Below are positions 43,815-53,252 of a stretch of 64,000 bases of DNA, piece after piece. Origin of the DNA: Hyphomicrobiales bacterium (GTDB taxonomy: Bacteria > Pseudomonadota > Alphaproteobacteria > Rhizobiales > Rhizobiaceae); NCBI GenBank assembly GCA_900467185.1, contig UBPA01000023.1, positions 1 through 64,000 on the forward strand. Direction: 5' to 3'. A program made the translations under genes and the position numbers. Positions within the stretch are counted from its first letter, which is position 1; each line of letters begins with the position of its first letter. The notes under the pieces are model-generated. The model searched no databases. It was not told the DNA's origin and saw only the letters and a list, made by a program, of their open reading frames with translations.

Positions 43815-44869
43815 GTAGCGCGCCGGAACCGGTAGAGGATGATGGCAAAGAACGGCACACCGACGAGCGCGGTCATGACGCCGATGGGAAGAACCTGTTG
43901 AGGGATGAGAACGCGCGAGGCGATATCCGCAGCAACCATAAAAATTGCGCCGACGATCGCGCAGGCGGGCATCAGTCGGACATGAAGGGGGCCGACAATA
44001 AAGCGCGCCGCATGCGGCACGACTAGGCCAACGAAACCGATCGTACCAACCATGCTGACGATGGTGGCTGTCATCACCGCTGTGATGCCGAACAGCAAAA
44101 GCCGCGCCCGGCCGACATTCACACCGAGAGATGCGGCAGCCTCGTCACCGAAGGCAAAGGCATCCAGCACGCGTGCGTAGAAGAGACAGACGATCAGCCC
44201 GATGCCCACGACGACGGAGACGAGGGCGAACTCTGGCCAGCGAACGGCGCCGAAGCTGCCCAGCAGCCAGAACATCACGTCGCGCGCCTGCTGTGCATTC
44301 CCGGATGTCGTGACGATATATGATGTGGCAGCGTTGAACAATTGCGAGGCGGCGACACCGGCGAGAATGGTCTGGTCAGCACCGCCGCGAGTACCATTGG
44401 AGAGCAGGGCCACGAAAAAGAAGGCGGCAAAAGCGCCGATGAAAGCACCCATTGAAAGTGAGATCGATCCGGCCCCTATGCCTAGGATGATCACTGCAAC
44501 CGTACCCGTCGAGGCGCCGGCTGAGATGCCGAGAACGTATGGCTCTGCCAGCGGATTGCGAAGCAACGATTGCAGGATTGCGCCCGAGAGTGCGAGGCCT
44601 GCTCCGCAGAAGACGGCGACTAGTGCTCGGCTTAGGCGGTAATCCCAGATGATCGTTTCGTGAATACGGCTGAGGTCCACCGTCGTCCAGCCCAGCCGAT
44701 TGGTAATGGCCGCATAAGTTGACGCAAGCGGGATCGGCATATCTCCAATCCCGACGCTTAAGCCGACGATCAGCGATATGCCGACGGCTGAAGCCAGCAG
44801 AACAGCAGCAAGCACGGCAAAATGGCTGAAATGCCGCACGCCGCCTGCTTTGACCGTAGTCACACTCAC
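43811..44869 (-). CDS. FecCD-family iron-type ABC permease
   Basis: The 352-residue permease has the usual ten-helix profile. The family motifs are DYRLSRALVAVFCGAGLALSGAILQSLLRNPLAEPYVLG, then SAGAS, DVMFWLLGSFG (the W-L-G-S motif), and GFVGLVVPHAARFIVG. Iron-siderophore, heme and cobalamin importers all use this family. It overlaps both neighbours by four bases. Confidence 0.93.
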   Translation of the reverse strand: MSVTTVKAGGVRHFSHFAVLAAVLLASAVGISLIVGLSVGIGDMPIPLASTYAAITNRLGWTTVDLSRIHETIIWDYRLSRALVAVFCGAGLALSGAILQSLLRNPLAEPYVLGISAGASTGTVAVIILGIGAGSISLSMGAFIGAFAAFFFVALLSNGTRGGADQTILAGVAASQLFNAATSYIVTTSGNAQQARDVMFWLLGSFGAVRWPEFALVSVVVGIGLIVCLFYARVLDAFAFGDEAAASLGVNVGRARLLLFGITAVMTATIVSMVGTIGFVGLVVPHAARFIVGPLHVRLMPACAIVGAIFMVAADIASRVLIPQQVLPIGVMTALVGVPFFAIILYRFRRAT

Positions 44870-45900
44870 TGACGCAGACCTAGCGCCGTGAGCTGCTCGG
44901 ATATGCGCTCAGCGCCAAATATCGTCTGGATTGTCGGGTTCATGGCCTGACCTTCCATGATCACGACGGCGTTATTCTTGACCGCCGACATCTGGCTTGT
45001 GCCGGGGTCTGTTTTCAGAAACTCAATCTTCGCTTCTGCCTTGTCGAGTTCCCAGCGGTTACGATCGACTTGGGCGACGACGATGACATCCGGATTCGTG
45101 GCAATAATGCTCTCCCAGCCAAGTGCCGGCGAATCGGCCTCGGATGTGATGGCGTTTGTTCCTCCCAGAACATCGGCGATAAAGCCGGATGGGGTATTTT
45201 TGCCGGCAAGATAAGCGTCTGCAGCCGGCGAGGGGCTAGAGAACCAGAACACATAGGAGAGTTTCTTGCCATCCTTGGGTGCGTCGGCGCGAAGCGCCGC
45301 CTCGCGCTTCTTCAGGTCTTCGATCACAGCTTGTCCACGTTCGCTGACGTTGAAAATCTGCGAAAGCTCTTCGATCTCCTGGTAAAGCGCCGTCATGTTC
45401 CAGAGCCGGCTGCGGTTGCCATAGCCGAACTTGTCTTTCGCCGCGCCTTCGGCGACACATGCGCTTGGCGAAAGATAGGCCGGGATGTCGAGCTTTTCGA
45501 AATCTTCCCGCTTGGCGACCTTGCTTGATGGTCCCATCAGGCTTGGAAGGGCTGCTGCCACGAAGTCGGGCTCCTGGGCGAGGACGGCCTCGAACGTCGG
45601 AAACTCGATGGAAAGAAGTTTGACCTTGGCATAAGCCTCCGCTAGCTGCGGCAGGGGCTTGTTTGGCCAGAAGGCGGTTCCCACCATCTTGTCCTCCAGG
45701 TCGAGCATCAGCATGATCTCGGCGCTGCCCTGACCCAGGCCGACAGCGCGCTCTGGAGCTTTTGCGAACGTGACTTTTACTCCGCAGTTTTCGACAGTCA
45801 GCGGATATGTAGTGGCAGCTTCGGATGTGGAGTTGATTGCTACGTTCAGCAGGTTGCACAGACTCGCAACTACCAGTAATTTCCTCATCGAGGCCACCAT
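44866..45900 (-). CDS. Iron-type ABC substrate-binding protein
   Basis: The 344-residue periplasmic protein (FepB/BtuF fold) has a signal peptide ending near SEAATTYP. The first lobe has VENCGVKVTFAKAPERAVGLGQGSAEIMLML (typical of iron-complex receptors), then PTFEAVLAQEPDFVAA, and a second lobe with NPDVIVVAQVDR. In-frame starts at 45900 and 45888 are both possible; neither has a strong ribosome site. Its stop overlaps the permease start. The ligand is unknown, perhaps a siderophore, since no TonB receptor lies nearby. A short inverted repeat CGCCT-N6-AGGCG at 45910-45925 lies just upstream. Confidence 0.9.
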   Translation of the reverse strand: MVASMRKLLVVASLCNLLNVAINSTSEAATTYPLTVENCGVKVTFAKAPERAVGLGQGSAEIMLMLDLEDKMVGTAFWPNKPLPQLAEAYAKVKLLSIEFPTFEAVLAQEPDFVAAALPSLMGPSSKVAKREDFEKLDIPAYLSPSACVAEGAAKDKFGYGNRSRLWNMTALYQEIEELSQIFNVSERGQAVIEDLKKREAALRADAPKDGKKLSYVFWFSSPSPAADAYLAGKNTPSGFIADVLGGTNAITSEADSPALGWESIIATNPDVIVVAQVDRNRWELDKAEAKIEFLKTDPGTSQMSAVKNNAVVIMEGQAMNPTIQTIFGAERISEQLTALGLRQ

Positions 45901-46067
45901 TCATGTCGACGCCTAATTTGAGGCGAGTTTGTTTACGGATCGTCTAACGATTTTCAGCGCCAGAAACAAGAGTCCAGTTGTCATGTTATAGCCGGCACAG
46001 TCCTTGACCCTTGATGGTTCACAAAAAGCGATGAATCTGAGTCCGTGTTGCAAACAGGAGATTTGTG

Positions 46068-47148
46068 ATGGGCTCAGCACTTCAGCTTCGAACGGACTTT
46101 ATGAGCGACAACCTGCGCAAAGCGGCGCGGGTGTCGAAAGATGCGGTCCAGACGCGTCCGCTTCTGGCTCTCGCGCAGATTTATGATGGAGCAACGCGCG
46201 GCGAGGCCGCGAGAGTCGGCGGTGTGGCCGTGCAGATTGTGCGGGATTGGGTGGAGCGCTTTAACGCTTATGGTCCCGAGGGGGTGTTAAATGTGGAGAC
46301 TCCCGGCAAGCGTCCAAAACTCAACGACGATCAGCGCCAGGAACTTCGTCGTCTTGTTGAGAAGGGGCCGATCCCGGCAATTTATGGCGTTGTGCGCTGG
46401 AGGCTGAAGAATCTGGCGCGTTGGGTTTTCCGGGTGCACCGGATATCTCTGATGAAAGCACCTTCGGCCGCGAATTGAAGGCGATGGGATATACTTTGCC
46501 AAGCTGTCCGCGCGCCCGCCACTATGCCCAAAACGAATTGGCTGGTGAGGATTCAAAAAAAGCTTCGCGTAAGAGATCGAGACGATCCGCGAAGGTCTCG
46601 CTCCCGGCATGGAAATAGAGCTTTGGTGGCAGGATGAAGCGTGCATCGGACAAAAGAACAAGCTCACCCGACGGTGGGCGCAACGCGGGACACGTCCATC
46701 TGCGCCGCACGATCAACGGACCCTATCGGCCTACATATTCGGCGCGATCTGCCCGAAGAAGGGCAAAGAAGCAGGCATTGTCATGCCCTGGTGCGACACG
46801 CCGGCTATGAACGAATATCTTTTGGAAATTAATGGCGAGGTGGATCCCGGTGCGCACGCGGTGCTGATCCTCGATCAGGCGGGCTGGCACTCATCCGCCT
46901 AGTTGATCGTGCCGAAAAACATCACCTTGCTCTTCCTGCCACCGCGTTCCCCGGAACTCAACCCAGTAGAAAACGTCTGGCAATTCATGCGCGACAACTG
47001 GTTGTCAAGCCGGATTTTCACATCCTATGACGAAATCGTCGATCACTGCTGCGCGGCTTGGAACAGGCTCATCGAGCAACCACGGAAGATCATGTCAATC
47101 GGATTGCGTGATTGGCCCATCGGTCATGATCAGTGCCGATTGGTATGA
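46068..47148 (+). pseudogene. IS630-family transposase with two frameshifts and a TAG stop
   Basis: The pieces in order are RLLALAQIYDGATRGEAARVGGVAVQIVRDWVERF (HTH), LVEKGPIPAIYGVVRWRLKNLARWV, a frame change near 46430, STFGRELKAMGYT, a second change near 46600, then WWQDEACIGQKNKLTRRW, LILDQAGWHSSA, TAG at 46900-46902, LIVPKNITLLFLPPRSPELNPVENVW and FMRDNWLS. All three DDE residues are visible. The element abuts the promoter side of the iron ABC operon. Terminal repeats and the TA target duplication were not resolved by eye. Confidence 0.85.
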
Positions 47149-47218
47149 GATACTTGATTGACATCACACCCTTGTTCCGAGAGTGATACATAATCTCTGG
47201 TTGTCTCGGGGCCTTCAA

Positions 47219-47773
47219 ATGCGACTAACTACTTTTAAAATTGCTGGTTTTGCTGTTTTTATGTTGGCAGTATCCTTCGTAACCTTAGACGCTTTCGTGA
47301 GGTCATACAACTCTGCTACACTAGAAGATGAAAAAATTGGCATTAAAACGAGAATAGGAAGCTATAGTAGCTTCAAAACAATGGGAGCTATGCCGGTTTT
47401 ACTGATCGCTTCCCTCAAAAAATGGCCAAATGAGGATACCTGCTTTTCCGCCAAAAATCGTAGAATTATCGACTGGGAGAACATTCATAATGATAAAGAA
47501 GTCGAGATTTGTTTGATTCACACTCTTACGCACATAAAAAATGATGATGACATCAATTTTTTCTTAGAAAGAAACGGGTTTGGTCCAGTATCTATTCAAA
47601 ATAATATTCTGGGAATCCGTATAAGCGCGACATGCCAGGAAAATGACTTTCCATGTGGTGCTGCGGTCAAGAATATCGGAGGATTCATAATCCAGGCGTA
47701 TGCCATGACTGTTTCGGTCAGCTTAATTCAATCCACACCAGTAGACGTCACTGTAACCTTATCGATTTTGTGA
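47219..47773 (+). CDS. AT-rich orphan membrane-anchored or secreted protein
   Basis: The 184-residue product is not recognised. It begins MRLTTFKIAGFAVFMLAVSFVTLDAF, a signal peptide or anchor, and then has a soluble domain with four cysteines (DTCFS, EICLIH, ATCQENDFPCG) and Asp/Asn-rich segments (THIKNDDDINFF). Base and codon use are clearly more AT-rich than neighbours (many AAA, AAT, ATT codons). It lies directly after a decayed IS630, so recent acquisition is likely. The ATG at 47219 starts the hydrophobic segment; an ATA/ATG further upstream adds residues without support. Confidence 0.6.
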   Translation: MRLTTFKIAGFAVFMLAVSFVTLDAFVRSYNSATLEDEKIGIKTRIGSYSSFKTMGAMPVLLIASLKKWPNEDTCFSAKNRRIIDWENIHNDKEVEICLIHTLTHIKNDDDINFFLERNGFGPVSIQNNILGIRISATCQENDFPCGAAVKNIGGFIIQAYAMTVSVSLIQSTPVDVTVTLSIL

Positions 47774-48343
47774 GGAATTATGACAATCCTTCTGGTGGGA
47801 AGCGTATAAGGAACATACCGGGCTTCGAATGAGCGGGCCATCTTCAAGTTGTGAACGGCGACAAGGAAATTGAAGTTCAGCGCCGAAAGCAATCTTTCCG
47901 AGCGAATGGGCGTACAAGATCGATGAAGAGCACGCAGTACCTAGCACATCCACTATCGGGGACCGGTAAGCGTATTCGCGGAAATCACTCTACCCAGAGA
48001 TTGCAATTTCAGATTCAGGTATATGGGAGACATTTAAGCAAGCAGCACTCAGGGTTTCGGAGTGCAAGCTGCCATATGATGTTTTTTAATAGCAAATGCT
48101 TCATAAATACATCGCCGAATGTCGCAGGCCATTTAGCGGCTGCCGCAACGTCCAACCGACGCCGACATCACCAACCTGCTACTATTCAACTTCGCCAAGC
48201 CCGCTGTTTTCAGATCCTATACGAGTGGCTAACAAGCACCCCAGTCAAACGGGTCTTGTCAATGCGCATGGAAATGAGCGCTCACGCCTAACCGGCTCGG
48301 TTCCGCATGGAAACCAACAAGCCTGTCGGAGTCGGAGAGACCT
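47774..48343. other. 570-bp region without recognised gene
   Basis: AT content falls back toward normal across this stretch. Short frames exist on both strands without known motifs. It contains the promoter of the MucR-like gene. Confidence 0.35.
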
Positions 48344-48787
48344 GTGACCGAGGAAACCACTGCCAATGATCCGGTCATCGCCTTGACCGCTCGGATTGTC
48401 GCTGCGTATGTCGTCAAGCATACCGTGCCAGTGGCACAGTTAACCGATATGATTGACCAAACGCGGGCCGCTCTGGGATCGCTCGGACAGGTGCCACCCG
48501 CTCTCATCGCCGAAGAAAAGCCAATACCCGCAGTCACGATTCGCAAATCGATCCAGGTGAATTACTTGCTTAGTCTGGAGGATGGCAAGCCCTACAAATC
48601 CCTCAAGCACCATCTGATGAGCAGATACGGTATGACCCCTGACGCCTACCGCGAAAAATGGGGACTGCCCAAGGGCTACCCGATGGTCGCACCCGGCTAT
48701 TCGGCGAAGCGCTCGGGATTGGCAAAAGATGCTTGTTTCGGAGACTGGCCGTTTCGGAAGGAGGCTAAGCTGAATCAGGAAGTTTGA
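48344..48787 (+). CDS. Ros/MucR-family regulator lacking most zinc ligands
   Basis: The 147-residue protein has the MucR pattern: N-terminal DPVIALTARIVAAYVVKHTVPVAQL (oligomerisation), then IRKSIQVNYLLSLEDGKPYKSL-KHHLMSRYGMTPDAYREKWGLP, KGYPMVAPGYSAKRSGLAK. In Ros the zinc ligands are Cys-x2-Cys-x9-His-x4-His. Here the first Cys is Ser (SLED for CLEC/CLED), the second is Asp and the last His is replaced, leaving one His. Some Mesorhizobium Ros homologs fold without zinc, so it may still bind DNA. The start is GTG 48344 after GGAGAGA. MucR proteins silence AT-rich DNA and control exopolysaccharide and motility. Confidence 0.87.
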   Translation: MTEETTANDPVIALTARIVAAYVVKHTVPVAQLTDMIDQTRAALGSLGQVPPALIAEEKPIPAVTIRKSIQVNYLLSLEDGKPYKSLKHHLMSRYGMTPDAYREKWGLPKGYPMVAPGYSAKRSGLAKDACFGDWPFRKEAKLNQEV

Positions 48788-49389
48788 GGCGCAAATTGTC
48801 ATGTAGCTGACGTTGTTGGAACAGGCCGTATCGGTCAGCGTCGCCCTGCGGTGTAGTGCTTCTGACCGCTGTGTCGGGGTAAGCTTCAGGGGCGCCCCAT
48901 GCTATTCGTTGAGCAGGCACGGTCTTCCCCCGTACGACTGGCGATCAGTTGGCAATCGATCTTCGCCAATCTGCCGAGAACGGCCAGATCCACTTGCCTG
49001 AACTGGTAGACGTAACGGCTAACGGCTGCGCCAAAACCAGGAAATTCGCCTCGGCGGCGACAGGAAGATCTGAGGATGCCGGCGGGAGCTCCTCAGTATT
49101 TTCTAGGCCTAGCCTTCGTTCGGGAGCGGGTGGCCGGTCGCAACCTGCGGGTTTCTGTGCGACCTACTCGCGTCTGGAAAGGGCGCATGCGAGCGAATCC
49201 CACTGGTATTCCCAAATCCAGCGCGCTCCATCGCTTGGCGGCGGGCAACTCCGCTTCGTTTGCCACGATCAACTGCTCGCGCAGATGAACTGACAGCGCT
49301 GGCACCATAGCGCTTTCGTTCAAGAACGTTCCACCGACTACAAAACGCGTCATTACAGCTAGCGGCGTCTCAAGATGCACAGGAACGGC
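48788..49389. other. 600-bp region without recognised gene
   Basis: Several overlapping frames are open on both strands, including a minus-strand one with VGGTFLNESAMVPALSVH-like sequence, but none could be assigned. It may hold remnants of a lost gene. Confidence 0.3.
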
Positions 49390-50553
49390 TCAGGCCCGCA
49401 GCAGCAATTCGTTTGGAACTGCCGTTTCGACGCGATTCCGCCCAAGGGCTTTCGCCCGATACAGGGCGCTGTCGGCGCTTGCGAGCATCCCGGCGAGGTC
49501 ATGGCAGTCCGGCGCCGCAAGACCAATACTGACGGTGGCCTGGGTCTTCACGCCCTCTGCCCAAGCTGCTGCTTGCGCGAATCGGCTTGCAATGACCGAG
49601 CCCCGACTGAAAGCTTGATGATGGTCGCACCTTGGCAAGAGCGCGGCGAATTCCTCACCACCCAGCCGGACAAGAAGGGCGTCGGGTCCCGCCTCTTCGC
49701 GGGCGGTTTCGGCAAACAGCTTAAGAATCCTATCTCCGACTGGATGGCCATGGCGGTCGTTGATCGCCTTAAAGTGGTCGAGATCGAAGGCGAGCAGGGA
49801 GACGGGGTAATCTTGTCGCGCCCTGAGGATCAAAGCTGCCTGCTCAAAGAAGGCGTGACGGTTTGCGAGCCCGGTTAGCTGATCGGTGTGCGACATGCGG
49901 AGCAGGTGCTGCTTCTCCTCTTCTCGAACGATCATCAGAAAGGACATCGGCATCGCGACCGAGTACAAGACGGCCTCGTACATCGTAGCCTTCCCGATGG
50001 TGGAAAGAATTTCTGGCCCGAACCGCTGAACGAGGATAGGGGCGATGCACGCACGGCCGAGGTAGAACACGGCATGAACGGCTGGGATCGCTACCGCGAT
50101 CGGACGTGAACGCAATCCTTGAACCGCGCGGCTGCGCAGAAGAATCCACGCGGTAAGGCCGCAGGTCAGCGCGATGGGGAGAGACGAGACGTGGTTCCAG
50201 AAGGCGGCCGGGAAGTGCGTGCCAGCGATCGCCCAGGCGAGGGCCAGGATGACCAGCGCTCCGGCAGACGACCAGACATACCGACGACCGTCGAGGCCGG
50301 CGATGGCGTTGAGGACCAGAACGTAGCCCAACACCATCAGGACGTTGGTCGCCCCCATGCCGAGCGCAACCGGGAAGTGGCTGCGGTTCATTGCAAGGAC
50401 GCAGCCGAAAACGAAAGCGAAGAGTCCCGCGGCCAGAATGCCGAGCACGCGCGCGCGACCTGGATGAGCCTGCCGTTCCCAGAGGAGAAGCGAAGCTGAC
50501 ACAAGCAGCGTTCCGACCGTCAAATACCAGAGAGTTTGTAAATCGATCTGCAT
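49390..50553 (-). CDS. Membrane diguanylate cyclase (GGDEF)
   Basis: The 387-residue protein has six to seven hydrophobic helices over about residues 5-215 (MASE-like sensor), then a GGDEF domain. SHTDQLTGLANRHAFFEQ starts it; LLAFDLDHFKAINDRHGHPVGDRIL carries the metal-binding Asp and substrate Asn; RLGGEEFAALL holds the active-site GGEEF. It therefore should make c-di-GMP. No RxxD inhibitory site is seen five residues before GGEEF. It is a potential antagonist of the HD-GYP protein at 31640, though not linked in operon. Confidence 0.92.
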   Translation of the reverse strand: MQIDLQTLWYLTVGTLLVSASLLLWERQAHPGRARVLGILAAGLFAFVFGCVLAMNRSHFPVALGMGATNVLMVLGYVLVLNAIAGLDGRRYVWSSAGALVILALAWAIAGTHFPAAFWNHVSSLPIALTCGLTAWILLRSRAVQGLRSRPIAVAIPAVHAVFYLGRACIAPILVQRFGPEILSTIGKATMYEAVLYSVAMPMSFLMIVREEEKQHLLRMSHTDQLTGLANRHAFFEQAALILRARQDYPVSLLAFDLDHFKAINDRHGHPVGDRILKLFAETAREEAGPDALLVRLGGEEFAALLPRCDHHQAFSRGSVIASRFAQAAAWAEGVKTQATVSIGLAAPDCHDLAGMLASADSALYRAKALGRNRVETAVPNELLLRA

Positions 50554-51175
50554 AGCTCTGCCTGCCTCGCGACAAAGCCTACAGGGCGGTGTTTGAAGGA
50601 TTCCTTACGTTGCCTCCCATACCGCCGGCATGGTTTGCGTAACGTTAAGCGTGGCGTTCTATGCCGGCAATCTCGGATTACGGTTGATGTCCGCTCTAGT
50701 AAGGACTTTCCGTCTGATCGAATGCGAGGGCAGTATTGCGAACGCGCAGAGGGTACCATCGCAACCAATTTTTTTGAGGTAGACATGCACGACATCACCG
50801 TGCAGATCGACGGATCTTCGGTTTGGATCTCGTGCCGGTGGCAAGACTGCTGACGGCATAACCGAGAGACCCTATTATCTGCTCCCGCCTAAAGCGGAAA
50901 CTGTCGTTTCCGCCGTCAATACGGGAAACTCGTAAGCCCAGAAATCGACTGGTCGGGCAGAACCGAAAGCGTACGCTACATGCGGCTCTATACGGCGGCA
51001 GGTGGCATCGAGACTGCGACAACTGACGACGTCGTACCGGACCACATTGATCCGCGGCAACCACTTCAATGAAGGAATGCTCGCGACAGCTTCGATGATG
51101 AGGTCATCCTCGGTATATTGGCTAGATTTGTGACACTGAGCCAGAACAACGATCTTTGACAGAACGGGCTTGAAA
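50554..51175. other. 620-bp region without recognised gene
   Basis: No known protein segment, RNA or repeat was recognised. A plus-strand frame (50704-50853) is short and unassigned. Confidence 0.3.
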
Positions 51176-51400
51176 TCAATGCGGCAGGTCCTTGAGGACC
51201 AACAGCCGGTTGCCCTTGGCGAACGCGACGAGTTTCTCTTGCTCGAGGGCATGCAGGACATCGAAGATTTCCTCCTGCAAGTAACCCTGTGCGTTTAAAG
51301 GCAACACAACGTCGAGTAGGCTGATCTTCATCTCGGGCTTAACCTTTAAGGTGCGTAGGCGCGCCAGTGTAGCGGCTTCAATCTCTTCAAATCTGCTCAT
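51176..51400 (-). CDS. Small hypothetical protein
   Basis: The 74-residue frame reads MSRFEEIEAATLARLRTLKV, KPEMKISLLDVVLPLNAQGY, LQEEIFDVLHALEQEKLVAF, ending GNRLLVLKDLPH. It looks like a compact winged-helix-like fold (helix-helix-helix then hairpin), with coding-like composition. I do not know a family. No neighbour suggests a role. Confidence 0.45.
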   Translation of the reverse strand: MSRFEEIEAATLARLRTLKVKPEMKISLLDVVLPLNAQGYLQEEIFDVLHALEQEKLVAFAKGNRLLVLKDLPH

Positions 51401-51539
51401 CGCCGCGTCTTAGCTCCATTGAGGCTCGCTTGTCTTCACGTCTGACATGGCGCAACGGAACTTTCCTGTGCGCGCCAAAGAACTTGAAGCCACAGGAGGC
51501 TCCAAGGCGCTCGAGCATGGTGACGGTAACACTGCCGAG

Positions 51540-51845
51540 AAGCTGCAACGCTTTCGGGAAGCATCGCCTGCTGTTCGACAGGCGCAGGCTGTCAAACGAC
51601 GCATCAACAGAGGTTCGCTGCTAGCCAATCTGTCACACATCGAGATCGTGGTCGAAATCGATAACTATGCCTGTCGTTACGGCTGCCATGACCTTCATCG
51701 CATCGGCAAAAATGTTATTGAAAAGCTTGAGCTTTTGCAAATTCGTGTTGCGCTTGGTAAGCAAACGAAATCTGTGAAAGGCGATTTGGACCGCACTATA
51801 GTGGCTGTCACCGAATGGTGGCGAAAAACGATGCCGAGCGGCGCG
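51540..51845 (+). pseudogene. Degraded IS66 TnpC N-terminal region
   Basis: The frame shows LSHIEIVVEIDNYACRYGCHDLHRIGKNVIEKLELLQIRV and then KSVKGDLDRTIVAVTEWW. This parallels the IS66 transposase zinc-binding segment (iEvvvdie...CpcCg..lhrIGEdvsE.LdivPaq.rV ... r.ikGglpt..lva). One CxxC is altered to C-RYG-C and the rest of the transposase is missing. The open frame continues into the epimerase gene, but the joined sequence is unlikely to be a real fusion. Similarity is from memory of the family. Confidence 0.5.
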
Positions 51846-52061
51846 CTAAAAGTGATCGACTGCAAGCAATGCCTTAAAGATCATGGGAAAGGAGAAAATG
51901 AATGGAGACGGGGGCTATGTCCACTGGCACTCTGCTATTTCTTATGCGTGATGCAGTTGCATCCCATTGAAGACCTCATGCATACGGACGGCGCGGAACC
52001 CAAACGATCGGTCGGCGTTCCCGAACACGATCTTCCATCAACCAGTAAGTCAGGTGACGTT

Positions 52062-53027
52062 ATGACCCGTGTGATCGTGATTGGAGCAACGGGACATGTC
52101 GGGACCTACCTCGTCCCCGCCCTCGTTGAAGCGGGGCATGAGGTCGTCGCCATCAGTCGTGGCGTCGCCGAACCCTACCAGCCGCACACGGCTTGGCGTC
52201 ACGTCGAACGTCTTCAAATGGATCGGGAGGCGCTGGAGCGCGCCGGCATTTTTGGCGAGAATATTCGGTCTCTGAAGCCCGACATCGTCATCGACATGAT
52301 TTGCTTCACTAAGCACAGCGCTGAAATGCTGGTTGACGCACTGTCTGGACATGTCGGTCATTTCCTTCACACGGGCACGATCTGGACTCACGGCGCGTCT
52401 GTTGCTGTCCCAACGGCTGAAGACGCGCCAAAACATCCGTTCGGCGACTATGGGGTCCAGAAAGCGGAGGTCGAAGCTTACCTTTTGATGAAGGCGCATG
52501 TCGAACGGTTTCCAGTGACTATTCTTCATCCCGGGCACATCGTTGGCCCTGGCTGGGTCCCGCTCAACCCGCAGGGCAACTTCAATCCGCAGGTATTTTC
52601 GATCTTGGCGCGCGGCGGCAAGCTTGTCGTGCCGAACTTTGGCTTCGAGACTGTCCATCACGTCCACGCGGAGGATGTCGCACGTCTGTTCATGGCAGCG
52701 ATATCCTCTCGTACAACGGCAATCGGCGAGGCCTTCCACGCGGTTTCCGATAAGGCTCTGACGCTGCGCGGATATGCGGAGAGCATGTCTCGCTGGTTCG
52801 GTCACGAACCGGAGCTGGAATTCCTTCCCTATGACCAATGGGCGGCTGGCCAGAATGCCGAAGACGCGAAAGCCACATGGGAGCATATTGCACGCAGCCC
52901 GAATTGTTCGATGGAAAAAGCGCGGCGTCTCCTAGGGTTCGTCCCCCGGCACACATCGCTGCAAGCCGTACAGGAAGCGGTCACGTGGCTCATCGCAAAG
53001 GATGAGGTAGATATATCAGTCGGATAA
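52062..53027 (+). CDS. NAD-dependent epimerase/dehydratase-family protein
   Basis: The 321-residue extended-SDR protein starts MTRVIVIGATGHVGTYLVPA with the GxxGxxG cofactor motif. VIDMICFT, HTGTIW, FGDYGVQKAEVEAYL (YxxxK-like, Tyr-Gly-Val-Gln-Lys) and ILHPGHIVGPGW follow. The upstream frame from 51447 is IS66-like, so the ATG at 52062 after AGGTGA is preferred. The substrate is unknown; this group ('NAD-dependent epimerase, reductase') is common in sugar or isoflavonoid-like reductions. Confidence 0.87.
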   Translation: MTRVIVIGATGHVGTYLVPALVEAGHEVVAISRGVAEPYQPHTAWRHVERLQMDREALERAGIFGENIRSLKPDIVIDMICFTKHSAEMLVDALSGHVGHFLHTGTIWTHGASVAVPTAEDAPKHPFGDYGVQKAEVEAYLLMKAHVERFPVTILHPGHIVGPGWVPLNPQGNFNPQVFSILARGGKLVVPNFGFETVHHVHAEDVARLFMAAISSRTTAIGEAFHAVSDKALTLRGYAESMSRWFGHEPELEFLPYDQWAAGQNAEDAKATWEHIARSPNCSMEKARRLLGFVPRHTSLQAVQEAVTWLIAKDEVDISVG

Positions 53028-53252
53028 TCTTAGATGTCTCGTTGTCGATTTCATTACTGTCGATCAACAAGGGTTATCAGTGGCTCTATGTCCCGCTTAG
53101 GGTGAACGATATAGCCAGTCCGAGCTCGACGCTAGTAGCCAACTTTAAAGTCCGTAAGGCAGTCTCTGGGTCTACGAACCGCGTCGAACATAGTCGCGCA
53201 AGGTTCGCATTCTAAGCTAGCTCCATCAAGCATCAAAGCTCGTGGAGCCAAA

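Noticed and set aside
51447-53027. Genuine fusion of an IS66 segment to the epimerase
   Set aside because: The epimerase has its own start with ribosome site at 52062, and the upstream part is decayed transposase sequence.
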